A DNA stretch of 64,000 nt from Miscanthus floridulus (taxonomy: Eukaryota > Streptophyta > Magnoliopsida > Poales > Poaceae): NCBI RefSeq assembly GCF_019320115.1, contig NC_089583.1, forward strand, positions 77,563,739-77,627,738, read 5' to 3'. The position numbers were made by a program, and so were the translations under genes. Positions 22,701 to 34,869 of this stretch are shown piece after piece (the stretch's first letter is position 1; each line of letters starts with the position of its first letter). The notes beneath the pieces were generated by a model. That model searched no databases. It was not told the origin of the DNA and saw only the letters and a program-made list of their open reading frames with translations.

Positions 22701-23515
22701 AGGTGATCTAACTATGTCAAATTGGGCGAGCAGGGTCGGCTGGTCATGGTGGCAGAGAGAGAGGCGGTCAGTGCTCAGCTCATCCTCGCCTTGACGGGAT
22801 ATGAGCGACACGATTAGGACGCACACTCGTAGGCACTATGGACAAGGCATGCACTGGTCTGTGATCGACATGGCACGAGTGGCTGTCGTGCCTTTATGTG
22901 TGAGATGACAGCGAGTATGGCCATGTGCTGATGCCACGGATACGCCAAGCACGCGCGCAGCAGCGGTAGGGCCACCGGCAGGGCAGACAGTGGTGCAGAG
23001 CTACATGGGAGGTGAGGATGTGATGGCGAGGCGATGATAGCGTTGCATGGCTGCTACGACATCAATGGCGATAGCGCGAGGTAGGGCAGCAGGGTGCAAG
23101 GCCAGCGGCTTGCTACAGCCGGCCTCAGCCAAGCTCAAGCAGGCTCGACCGACCCAGCGTGGCAGCACAGGGTGGTCGTGCGAGACGCAGCCATGGGCAT
23201 GGCGTAGGGTGGCCTCGCGGTGACCGCGCGCACAACGCCAAACATCCCGAGGCCATGTCGTGCACTAGTTTTAAAGCGTTGATACAAAGTAAACTAATGA
23301 AGTTGGAGCTAAACCACCTTTACTATGCTAAAGAGGGTACATCAAACTACCACATGGAACAAAAACATAGCACTAACCTTTAGCTAAATTTTCCAAAATT
23401 AATTCTCCAACATAGCTGAAAGGTCCTAATGGCTAGAGGGGAGTGAATAACCTATTAAAATTTCTACAACAACACTTCATCGAGAACTCGTAAACACTTC
23501 ACTGAGGGTGTTATA
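19758..23515 (-). repeat. 3' LTR (left) of the large Ty3 element
   Basis: 3.76 kb, beginning TGTGGTAGAACC and ending GGGTGTTATA (terminal TG changed to TA on the element strand). It aligns to the right LTR at 19758-21376 and again from about 22090 to 23416. Between these, 21377-22090 is absent from the right copy. The last ~100 bp (23417-23515) are replaced by foreign filler except for the terminus, so this LTR is rearranged. Confidence 0.85.
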
Positions 23516-23530
23516 GCTCTCCCCCCCTTA
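23516..23530 (-). promoter_or_regulatory. Polypurine tract of the large Ty3 element
   Basis: On the minus strand TAAGGGGGGGAGAGC directly precedes the 3' LTR start. The position and composition are as expected for second-strand priming. Confidence 0.75.
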
Positions 23531-23639
23531 AACAAAATCTCGTCCTAAGATTTCATGTGTGTGCCTAGTGTGGGAAAAGGGATAAGAAATAAACTTTTAC
23601 TTAACCCATTACCTCGATACTTTGGGGAGAAGATGAGGA

Positions 23640-26600
23640 TAATGCTCCAGAATATAACTCTCTTGTTCCTAAGTTGCTTCGTCCTCTGAATAATTTTGCC
23701 ACTGGACTTTATAAAATCTCACCACTTTGTTCCTAGTGACTCTCTTTTTCATCCAAGATTTTGACAGGATGCTCAATATAAGAAAAATCAGGTTGGAGAG
23801 GAAGTCTTTCAATTTCCACCACTTCATTGAGAACTCGTAAACACTTTTTTAGCTCTGAGACATGGAAAACATTATGGACTACTGATAAAATATCCAGGAA
23901 TTGGAGACGATAAGCAACAGAACCACATCGCTCCAAAAATTTATAAGGTCCAACATAACAAGGAGCTAACTTTCCACGGACTCCAAACCAATGCACACCT
24001 CTCATCGGGGATACCTTTAGGTACACATGGTCATCAACTTCAAACTGTAAGGGCCTTCTCCTCTTGTCCGCATAAGCTTTCTGATGGTTCTGAGCCGCTT
24101 TTAATTGACTCTGAATAACACTAACTTGTTCTATTGCCTCTTTGATAAAATCAGGTCCAAAGTACCCACGGTCACCCACTTCAACCTAGTTAAGAGGTGT
24201 TCTACATTTCTTACCATATAGGGCCTCAAAAGGTGCCATTCAAATGCTCTCTTGATAGCTATTGTTATAAGAAAACTCAGCTAGAGTTAAGCATTCATCC
24301 CACTTTTCTGGATAAGAAATGGCACAAGCTCTCAATATGTCTTCAAGTACTTGATTGACTCTTTCTGTCTGACCATCAGTTTGTGGGTGATAAGCTGAAT
24401 TTTTTAGGAGACAAGTACCAAGACATTTATAGAGTTGCTCCTAGAAATGAGAGACAAAGACTGACCCTCTATCGGAAACAATGGTAAGAGGAACTCCATG
24501 TAGGGTCACCACCTGATCAAAATACAACTTGGCATACTTCTTAGCTGAATACCTTGTATCCACCAGAAGGAAATGAGTGGACTTGGTAAGGTGATCCACA
24601 ATGACCCAAATAGAGTCATACCCCTTTGCCGTGCGGGACAAACCCACAACAAAGTTCATAGAAATATCCTCCCATTTCCAAATAGGGATAGGCAACGATT
24701 GTAAAAATCTAGGCGTATGTAGATGGTCCGCCTTAACCCTTCCACAAATATTACATTCTGAGATGTATTTGGTAATATCCTATTTCATATTTGGCCACCA
24801 ATATAAGTGACGCAAATCATGATACATCTTGTTACTTCCCGGATGAATGGATAATTTGGAGTTGTGAGCTTCATCCAAAATTTTTCTCCTAAGCTCATCA
24901 CTTGAGGGAACCATCAATCGGTTCTTGAACTTCACCACACCTTGATCATCAATACTGAAATGAGGACCACGCCCTTTGGCAATTAACTTCTTGATATGTG
25001 AAATTTCCAAAGCATCTTGCCTTTGCTCTATAAGAATTTGCTCAAGCAGATCCAAGACTAGAGCAATATGGGCTAACACCTCAGAATGGTTGAGAGACAA
25101 AGATTCTTCTTCAACTTGATGTGACTTCTGACTTAAGGCATTACCCACCACATTAGCTTTTCCTGGGTGATAATGAACTTCTGGGTTATAATCTTTGATT
25201 AACTCAAGCCACCTCCTTTGCCTCATATTCAACTCGGATTGAGTGAAAATATATTTGAGGCTCTTGTGATTCGTAAAAATGTGTACTTTATTTCCCAATA
25301 GGTAATGTCTCCAAATTTTTAGAGCGTGCACCACTGCAACCAGCTCTAAATCATGGGTGGGATAATTCAACTCGTGCCTTTTCAGCTAACGAGAAGCATA
25401 AGCAATCACACATCTGCCTTGCATAAGCACACATCCTAGTCCAGTCCTAGAGGCATCACAATACATATTAAACGGCCTATCAATATCTAGTTGGGCAAGA
25501 ACAGGAGCAGAGGTAAGAAACTTCTTCAGGGCTTGAAAAGCTTCTTCATAAGCCGGACTCTATATAAATTTGACATCCTTCTAGAGCAACTTGGTCATTG
25601 GTTGAGCTATTTTGGAAAAATCAGGGATGAAGCGTCGATAATACCTAGCAAGACCAAGGAGCTGACAAATCTGATGCACTAACTTTGGAGATTTCTAATT
25701 TAACATGTCCTGCACCTTGCTAGGATCCACGGAGATGCCTTCAGGTGTCAGGACATGTCCCAAAAACTATACTTGATCCAACCAAAACTCACACTTGCTG
25801 AATTTGACATACAGCTTGTGTTCCCTTAACTGAGTTAGTACTATCCAAAGATGTTGTGCATGCTCTTCATTGTTCTTGGAGTATATCAAAATATCATCAA
25901 CGAACACCACTATAAACTTGTCCAACTCCAGCATAAAGACTGAATTCATGAGATATATGAAGAATACAGGAGCATTGGTGAGACCAAAAGATATGACTAG
26001 GTACTCATAGAGCCCATACCTAGTAGAGAAAGTTATCTTTGGTATATCTTGTGGTCGGATCTTAATTTGGTGATACCTAGAATGAAGATCAATCTTTGAA
26101 AACACCTTGGCACTAGACAACTAATCGAACAAAGTATCAATACGAGGTAAAGGATACTTGTTCTTAATGGTTACCGCATTGAGAGGGCGATAATCCACAC
26201 ACATTCGAAGAGTGTTGTCCTTCTTCATAAAAATAGCTGGACAACCCCATGGTGAAGAACTTGGATAGATGAATCCCTTCTCCAATAATTACTCTAACTG
26301 TTTCTTCATCTCAGCCAATTCCTTTGGATCGATGCAGTAAGGACGCCATGAAATAGGAGCAGTACCAGGTTCTAAGTCAATGGCAAGCTCCACATCCCGG
26401 TCCGATGGTAACCTAGGTAGATCTTTGGGAAAGACATCCGGAAACTCACAGACCATAGGAATAGAGGCAAGGTCAGGAGAGGCTTTAGTATGAGCAATAA
26501 CTAGTTGGGTGGAAACTGAAGACATAAGGAGAGACATTCTATCCTCATAAGGAGGAAGCTTCAACTCAACAATTCTTTGCCTAAGGTTCAAGACTACCCC

Positions 26601-27056
26601 ATAGTTTCTCAACCAATTCATTCCAAAAATTGCATCTATGCCTTGCCCTAGCAACAACATGAACTAGAGATGATAAGAGTGAGTTGCTAGCACTCGTCTT
26701 ACTGTGTCTATCTGAGTGTTAACACACAACTACACACCTAGGGTTCTGATTCTATAGGCAATAGGAATAGACATAGTAGATATATTGTGCCAATGTGCAA
26801 ATCCCATACTCATGAATGAATGTGATGCACCAGAATTAAATAATACATATGCTGGGCGAGAATCAATGATGAACATACCAGCCATCATAGGCTCTCCCTG
26901 TGAGATTTCCTTAGCCTCAGTGAAGTTAACCTATCCCAAGTGGCTCGCGGGCACCTTCTTCCTGATGATAGTCCTCTTGACCAAACAAGAGTTGGATGAA
27001 GGCTAAGAAGACTGAGTAAGCTAGTTCTGAGGGCACTCACGAGCATAGTGACCTTC
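23640..27056 (-). pseudogene. pol: Pol (and gag end) of the large Ty3 element, broken by stops
   Basis: Read on the minus strand. 27056-27020 carries the H-x4-C half of the gag zinc knuckle. 26660-26289 is the end of protease and start of RT (a G-M-N-W-L segment near its beginning). 26120-25767 is the RT core with FVDDILIYS. 25370-24780 is RNase H followed by the integrase zinc region. 24695-24441 is the integrase core, in which the first catalytic Asp of the D-F motif is Asn while SDRG is kept. The Q-T-D-G-Q-T-E word with the Glu is near 24370. 24179-23733 is the integrase C-terminus. A chromodomain segment (V-V-R-F-Y-K-V-Q-W) follows in another frame at about 23740-23640. All blocks up to 23733 share one frame, so decay was mainly by nonsense changes. 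Not functional. Confidence 0.9.
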
Positions 27057-29519
27057 TGTAGGGTCGAGATGGCAGACTAGAGGGGGGGTGAATAGTCCTT
27101 TCTAAAATCAATCGCGTCGGCTAACCAAAATAAGTGCGGAATTAGAACTATTGGTCTAGCCAAGACTACACCCCTCTATCTATGTTCTCTAGCACCTTCC
27201 AAGGATACTAATTAAGCAACAAAGGTGCCAAGCTAGCTAGAGCTCACCTAACCAACTCTAGGAGCAAGGTCACACAAACCTATGCCACTAGTACTTTAAG
27301 CAACAAGGGAGCTCCTACACATGCTAGTAAGCAAAAGCACAAAGCCAACTAAGCTCACTAGCAATACTCAATAACAAGACAACCAATGCCAAATTAGAGA
27401 GCGCAAATACTTAGCTACACAAACTATGACTAACAAGGTTACACAAACCTAATTAGCCACGCAAGGGAGCTACTTCTATGCTACACAAGCAAGAAGGTAA
27501 CTAGTAAGCTACACAAGCTAACTAATTACAAGAGCAACAACACAAGCTTAATGTATATGAAAATAATCGCAAGCTTGTGTTACGGGGATGCAAACCAATG
27601 GGAAGAACAAGGTTGACACGATGATTTTTCTCCCGAGGTTCACGTGTTTGCCAACACGCTAGTCTCCGTTGTGTCGACCGCTCACTTGGTGGTTCGGCGG
27701 CTAATTGGCATCACCCGCCAAGCCCATACATCGGGCACCGCAAGAACCTACCCTAAAAGTGAGGATAGCTCAATGACACGCTTAACTAAAGTTGCTCTTC
27801 GCGGCTCCCACAGGACGAGCACAATGCCTCTCACAAAGCACTTCTCTAGAGCGCCGCACAAGCTTCTTGCGGGCTTCGACGGAGACCATCACCAAGTCAT
27901 CTAGGAGGTGGCAACCTCCAAGAGTAACAAGCACCACCGGCTTGCAACTCGATCACCTAGTGCCATTCGATGCAACCTCACGATGCAATCGCACTAGAAT
28001 CGCTCTCTCACACAATCGAATGATCACTATCAAGTATATGTGAGATGGAGGACTCCCAAGCACTACTACACAAGCCACCAATGCTCTAGTGTGCTCCACC
28101 CATGGCCCAAGGCCGACCATGGCTTCTATTTATAACCCCACAAACAAATAGAGCCGTTACCCCTTCACTAGGCAAAAGTCAGGACGACTAGGCGCTTCGG
28201 TCTGATTGACCGGACGCTGGACCTCAGCGTCCAATCGTGCGATGCACGCCATGTGTCCCCTTCTTCAAACACTGTTCACTAGATCTCAATGGTCATCTAT
28301 CGACCGGACGCTCCAGCTTGAACTGATCGAACACATCAACCCCAGCGTTCGATCGTTTCCAGTACGGTACCGGACAAGACCAGACGCGTCTGGTCGGTTG
28401 CGATTGGACACAGCACCAGCGTCCGGTCACCTCCAGCAACACTGCTCTACCAGCATCATCACATGTCACCTTGACCAGACACACCCTGTCAGCATCTGGT
28501 CACTTCCAACACTAGCGTCCGATCAAAGACTGACACCTTCCCGCTGACTGCCACTACTGACCGAACGCTGGAACCCAGCATCCGATCACTACATGACCAA
28601 TGTCCGGTCCACTCTGTGAGACCCTATCTTTTCGGAATAGGGCACCAGTGGCACTGTCGGACTATCCACACTCTACGGGCGAACACTCCGCTGGTGGAGT
28701 TCTGAACCCTTCTCACCTCCGTTCCATCGCCGAGTTGATCCACATCAACTCCAACTTCATCTCCTTTGTAAATGTGCCAACACCACCAAGTGTACACCAA
28801 CATGTGTATGTGTGTTAGCATTTTCACAATCATTTTTCAAAGGATTAGCCACTCAACTTGCCACGCCACTCAATCCTAGCAATGATGCAAAGTTAGATCA
28901 CTCGAGTGGCACTAGATGACCGATATGCAAACAAGTTTGCCCCTCTTGATAGTATGGCCATCTATCCTAAACCCGGTCATAAACTTCTCTACACACCTAT
29001 GACAGGTGAAATGAAATGCCCTAGGCTATACCTTTGCCTTGCACATTCCATTCCATCTCATTCAATGTCGATGCAACACATGCGTCAACATGATCAACAA
29101 TGATATGATCCACTTCATATCATCACGTGATCATATTGGTTCATCGATCTTGACTTTACTTGCTTTTCACCATTGCCTTCGTCCATCGGCACCTAGTCTT
29201 GCTCAAGCTTCACCGCCACACGGTCCATCGCTCTAAAGCCTCCGACTTGCCCTTCACGCTTGCAACCGGTCCATCAAGCCAAGTCTTGTCTTGATCTTCT
29301 CCACCTCGATCACATGACTCAATGTCATGTCTCATGTGCAATGAGCTCCTTCATCATCACATGTGTGAGCTTTGCAATATCTCTAAGCCATTTTCACCTT
29401 CATGGCATATGTTGCTCACACACATGTACCTGTGGACTAATTACCTGTGTATCTCACATAAACACAATTAGTCCACCTAGGTTGTCACTCAATTACCAAA
29501 ACCACACAAGGATCTTTCA
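27057..29519 (-). repeat. 3' LTR (left) of the gag-only element
   Basis: 2463 bp from TGTAGGGTCGAGATGGC to GGATCTTTCA. On the minus strand a TATAAATA box lies at 28126-28136. The part upstream of it in that direction (about 28190-28620) is an array of GACCGGACGC-like words in alternating orientation, shared with the other LTR. Confidence 0.9.
28190..28620 (-). repeat. Alternating inverted motif array in U3 of the left LTR
   Basis: Degenerate copies of GACCGGACGCTGG and its reverse complement CCAGCGTCCGGTC alternate every 20-45 bp, just upstream of the LTR TATA box. Many CpGs have changed to TG or CA in this copy (for example CATCTGGTCAC). The arrangement repeats in the right LTR at 36000-36430. 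Confidence 0.7.
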
Positions 29520-29535
29520 ATCTCCCCCTTTTTGG
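29520..29535 (-). promoter_or_regulatory. Polypurine tract of the gag-only element
   Basis: CCAAAAAGGGGGAGAT on the minus strand directly before the 3' LTR, of the kind usual in plant copia elements. Confidence 0.85.
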
Positions 29536-32500
29536 TAATTGATGACAACTCTACAAAGATATGGAAATTAAGCTCTTTTGGATTCATGTTGCTTGCCCAA
29601 GCAATTTTACCATATGAAAATGATTTTGGACAAGGACCACAAACCCGAAATGGTAGTATTAGCTCCCCCTACATATGTGCTAGATTGTTTGATTTGAAGG
29701 TCGCACATATGCATAGATTAAAATTGTGGGAGAGTAATTACTACAAAATGATACTAAGATATATAGAATAAACCTTTGAAGCATGTATCAATTGGAGTTG
29801 CACCTTTAAGTTCATCCTTAGCACCATGGTTAGCTAGATATCACTTGGGCATAAAAGCACTAGATACCTCATGAGATCAACATTAAAAGCAAGGTGCTAG
29901 CATTACTTTGAAAAGCATACCAAGTGTCTAGCTATCATCCTATGCATGCTAGTTATCAAATCATCATTCAAGTTCTACAACTAGCATACACCACACAAGC
30001 ATGCATATTGAACTTTAAAGCTTATGCAATGCAAGCAAGCACATGAATATGCGCATATCAAATGCAATCAATCAAAGTTCATGAGCTTGCTCCCCCTACT
30101 TGTGTGCTTCTCTTGTCCAAGAATTTTGATCCAACTCTTTTCTTCAATGTTGCTTCCTCTTTGTCCATGTCCATGTCCAACCTCTACTTCTTTGATCTTT
30201 TATATCTTATCTCTCCCCCTTGTACAATCTCAATCTCAAAGCTTTCATATCTTTGTACAATCTCTCTCCCTTTGTCATCAATTTCTATAAAAGGTGTGCT
30301 TCTCATTGATACAAAGGTATGCATTTAGGGTAGATGGTTGAGGCTTGAATCTTGCATGTTTGATGGAAATCACTTGATTGTTGGAATAACACCATTTGTA
30401 AATACCACTTGTAACTTGTACCACTTGTATCTTGTGTAGGGCTTCTTGAGATACCACACATAAGATTTTTTATCTTTATACCAATTTATGTGACACATCC
30501 CCCTATGTGATAGCATGGGTCATCCATTTGATACACTTGAGGTCTTGTAGGTGAGGGATGCATTCTTCATTTGATGATCACTTAAAGTTGAGGATCACTT
30601 GTGGAACCATTTTCTTGCATGATTGATATTATGTGTAGATGTGATATCACTTGAAAGAATCTTCTAGTATGGAACCACTTGTTGGATTTTTCAATAAAAA
30701 TCATTTCTTGAACATTTGCTATCTTCATGAGTACCACTTATAGGATATCACTTATGAGTTGATCTAGACATCATTTGTAGATTCTTGATAAAATACTTGA
30801 GTCTAGATACCATTTGAAACAAACAAACTAGATATACATTTGCATTATTGTCTTGTGCTTGTACCCTTATCACTATCATGAGCTTCTATGATTGACTTAA
30901 GCTAAATTGATTTGCCTAAGCTTCCAAGTCCAATTTGAACCAATAACAAGCTTCTTCACACCTCTTGCAAGGGTTATCTTGCCAATGTTGTACTTGTCAC
31001 TTATTAGCAATCCAAATTGAGTCAAGTACTTGGATTTACTAGCTCATGAACAAATTCATGGGCTAACCACTAGATCAAGTAATCATTCAAACAATAGTGG
31101 TAGGCTATAAATTTAAACATTTCATTTGTTATGTATGATCCTATGAAGCATGTACTATATGCACTAACCGCATACTAGTAAGGGATGAAATAATCATGCA
31201 TATTACAATGATACCTTTGCTATGTTGGAGTAGAGGATAGTCATATAGATTCCAATTCATTACTCCAATAGCAATGTGAAGTTCAATTATAAGCTTGGTG
31301 AAGACCAATAGATACCATGTTGAATTCATTCTTCACCCATATAAAATGAATACCACTTATGATCAAGTGCTCTTTCTTGTTGTGGTTGGCTTGCTTTATC
31401 TTTTGATCTTTGCTTGCATGAGAGCATCAATTTGAGAATACCACTTGAAATATCATGACTAGCTCTCTTTTGGGTGTTGCTTACTTTTCTTGATCAATCC
31501 TTTTGATTTCTTCAACTAAGCATCTCAAATGTCCCTCGGATCACCACTTCCATGTTAGCCTTCCAAGTACCATACTTGGTTTACCTACACATAGGCGGCA
31601 AGCCCCTACACTAGGGAGAAGTGACCTCTCTCTAAGAATCATTCTTGATACTCACTTGAAATGACTTGATTGATTGATCCAAGTGATGGTCTTAACTTGG
31701 TGAGTAACCTTGATTCCTTCTTTAAGTCCTTTTCTTTTTTTTCTTGTTTAAGTCCTTTTCTTTCTACCAAATGATTTCCAATAGTCACTAGAACTTAAAC
31801 TTTAACTTCATCTTGAGTTTGATCTTGATCTTTCAATTTGAGTACCGAATGTGTGCAAAGTACACTCCACAATCAAATAGCCTTGTACTCTTTGCTTGTC
31901 ATGCTTCTAAATCATCTCAAAACCAGACTTAGGTACCTCAAACACTTGTAAACATGTTTCCAACTTGAGGACCTTTTCATCAAAGTGACTCTAGATCAAT
32001 CCAACATTTGTCACTTTTCTAACAGATTTTGTACCCTTCAAAGAAATAAGCATATCTCCCAAAGTACAAATCCAAATACCACTAAATTTGGTGGAGGTGT
32101 GCAATACTAAGTTATCTAGAAGCTATAAAAATTTGAGCTTCATTTGACTTCTAGATTGCTGCCATATTTCAATTCTTCCACCACTGCTACATGCTGAAAA
32201 CTGCTGCACTATAACCGACAAGATCCACTCCAAAACTAAAGCATTTCTTATTCAATTCTTATGAAAATTGTACAACATCTTATACCATAAGTCTAGAGCA
32301 TATACAGTAATTTTTATACCAATCCAATAGGTTTTGATTACTCAAATATGGCAAAGATCACAGCTAGCTCAGATTCTCAATTATAGGATAGATTTCAACA
32401 ATTGAGCTATACTTCATCAAATATAAATCAAATTTGAAACTAACTTGTTTGAATACTTCCATAAGACATATATCCATTCAAACCACTTACTAAAAGTCAT

Positions 32501-32853
32501 CTCATAAATTTATCCAGCATAAATCAATCCAACCTTGACTACTAATCAATTATCCATTCAATCATCTCATATGCACCCAAATAAAATGATCAACAAGAGA
32601 TATACCTTGGTTAGCTTATTACCATCCAACTAGCAAGCTTCAACTTAATCATTTGCAAGTCATTAAAATATCTAATGAATTACCAACAATTTGAATTATA
32701 GCACTTGTATGTTGATAGCATTTGGACTTCACTCAATTTTCACTTGGCATTGGGTTTGGATGAGCACTAAGCTTCATAACTTGATTCAACATATGATGAA
32801 CAATGTGAGATCAATTGAATCAAGCCTTCAATGCCGATGATACCTACAAACAA
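29536..32853 (-). other. Non-coding interior of the gag-only element
   Basis: About 3.3 kb, AT-rich, with only short frames and no pol motif. Degenerate copies of ATACCACTTG(T/A) recur: near 30402, 30418, 30673, 30731, 30748, 30807, 31350 and 31439. The same word stands at the primer site/LTR junction (34862-34871). CT-rich tracts of the CTCCCCCT type occur near 29661, 30090 and 30213. Function unknown; it may serve packaging or simply length. Confidence 0.6.
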
Positions 32854-34818
32854 TCATCCACTTTTTGATGGTACCCAAACAAGTTTAGGTCCTCTCAAGT
32901 TAGGAGCAACATACTTAGGCAATGCCTTAGTATGAGTAGCGGGATGTTTTGCAATAGCAACCATAGAGGTACCATTACCATCTTTTCTAAGCATATTATT
33001 ATCAATAATTGAAGTAGGCTTAGAAATATCACCTAGGGGACATGAATATGTCATGTGTCCCCTTACCCGGCATGAGTAGCCTTGCCTCTCATGGATTGCT
33101 TGAGCCTTCTTCTCAAGCTTGGTAGGACACTTAGAGGCAAAGTGTCCTATATTTCCACACTTGAAGCACTTGATGTGAGCATAATCTTTCTTATCATCTT
33201 CATTCTTGCTCATCATCTTGGCATCTTGAGTTTGCATTGGATGCCTTGCCTTTCCACCCCTTCTTGTTTTCTTCTTCTTTATCATCAAATCACCACCATC
33301 TTCATGGTTGATCTTGATTTGAACTTGGGGTGTCTTCTCTTGCTCAATTTGTGGCTTTGGTTGAGGCTTCACTTGTTGCTTCACCAATTGCTTGGTTGGG
33401 CATGTTGAGGTAAGATGACCCCAAGTGTGGCACTTGAAGCACTTGACATGCTTGAGCCTTTCTTCTTCTTTTATCTTCTTGAGCTTCTCAATGTTAGGGC
33501 AACCATTTGTAAGGTGTCCCACTTCATGACACCGGTAGCATATGGTATGAGAGAGCTTTCTTTGTTGTAGCTTCTTCATCTTTCTTTCTCTCTTTCTTTT
33601 GCCCTTTGTAATCTTCTTCTTGAAGCTAAGACCATACTTGTCACCATAGTTTCTTTGAGTCTTCAACATGTGCTCAAAGGTGACTATTGAGTTGTAGCAC
33701 CTCTCTAGCCTATTGCTCAAATTCTTCACTTCATTTTTGAGCTCATTGTTCTCCTTCAAAAGGTTAGTCTCACAAGACATAGAAGTAGAACAAGCATCTA
33801 ATTGTGAAGAGCATGGCATATCTAATAAATCATCACAAGAGGTGGATACATGTTTCTTGCCTACATCACAAGGGTTAGCAACAATTTGTGATTTATCATT
33901 TGATCCATGTAATGAGCTCTCATTATTTTTAAGTTTCTTTGTAAACATTTTAATGAGAGAAGCATGTTGTTCTAATAATTCATCATGAGATGCAAGTAGT
34001 GTCTCATGATTCAATTTTAGCTCATCATGTGAAGATTTATAAGCATCAAGTAATTTCTTATGTTCTTCACAAGAGTTCTTTAGAAATGAGTTTTCATTTT
34101 CTAATTTCAATGTTTTAGCTTTCTCATTTTCTAAAGACATGGTCATGCTAGCAAGTCTACTAACAAGCTCATCATATGAATCAACATGATCAACCACATT
34201 ATCACTTGTTACCTTGGTGTCACCTTATGACATGAAGCAATGTGGTGATGTAGTTGGAGAGCTTGTAGTAGCATCTTCATCAAGGCTTGAGCATGAACCA
34301 TCATCACCATCAAGTGTGCATGGGGTAGCATCGTCACTTGCAACACTTGTGGCGTCATCATCAACCTTGTCAAGTGAACTTGTAGTAGATCGATCATCAT
34401 CATCATCACTTGACCATGAGATGGAGCAATCTTCCACAATCACCAAATTGTGGTTATGCTCAACATGCTCATGCACCTCCTTCTTGGGCTCATCATCATC
34501 ATCGGAGACCATCCCATACTTCTTATTGAGATAACTCCAAATCTCATGGGCGGTCTTCATGTCAATGATCTCTCCAAAGATGTTATCATGCAAGGATCTA
34601 TACATGATGTTAGTAGCTTGGATGTCGAGATCTAGACATTTCTCTTGTGCTTGAGTTAGATTATCTTCATCCAATACATGAGAAAAGCCTACATCTACCA
34701 TCCACCATATTTGAGGGCAAATAAACTTAAAATTGCATATCATCCAATTTTTCCATCGTGTAAAGTGTGTGACATTAAAAATATGTGGACAACCAACATC
34801 TAGCCCATAAGCCGCCAT
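32854..34818 (-). pseudogene. gag: Gag of the nested copia-type element, one in-frame stop
   Basis: Two minus-strand frames, 34818-34225 (197 codons) and 34197-32854 (447 residues from its Met), are in the same phase and separated by a single TAA at 34225-34227. The first part has the copia gag (UBN2-like) core: N-terminal W-K-N-W-M, Y-R-S-L-H, A-H-E-I-W-S-Y-L, then a Ser/Asp-rich acidic segment. The second part has a long Lys/Glu/Leu coiled coil (residues about 10-85 and 145-180), a very basic stretch, three intact CX2CX4HX4C knuckles starting at residues 220, 253 and 344, and a fourth near 376 whose first Cys is Gly. It ends with an L-V-W-V-P segment that is common just after gag in copia. 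Gag packages the RNA. The stop may make this copy defective, unless read through. Confidence 0.85.
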
Positions 34819-34854
34819 CCTCTCAGGTCAGTGAAGACCACAAATGAGAGACCG

Positions 34855-34867
34855 GGCTCTGATACCA
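34855..34867 (-). promoter_or_regulatory. Primer binding site of the gag-only element
   Basis: TGGTATCAGAGCC on the minus strand, 2 bases inside the 5' LTR edge; complementary to initiator-Met tRNA. Confidence 0.9.
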
Positions 34868-34869
34868 CT

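Noticed and set aside
22000..23400. GC-rich frames inside the left LTR of the large Ty3 element
   Set aside because: The same DNA recurs in the right LTR (42145-43455) with stops at different places, so it is LTR sequence and not a gene.
28190..28620. CRISPR-like repeat array
   Set aside because: Repeats are degenerate, alternate in orientation, and lie within a plant LTR next to its TATA box.
29536..32853. Hidden pol gene in the nested element
   Set aside because: No RT, integrase or RNase H word seen in any frame on either strand; only short frames. A profile search would settle it.
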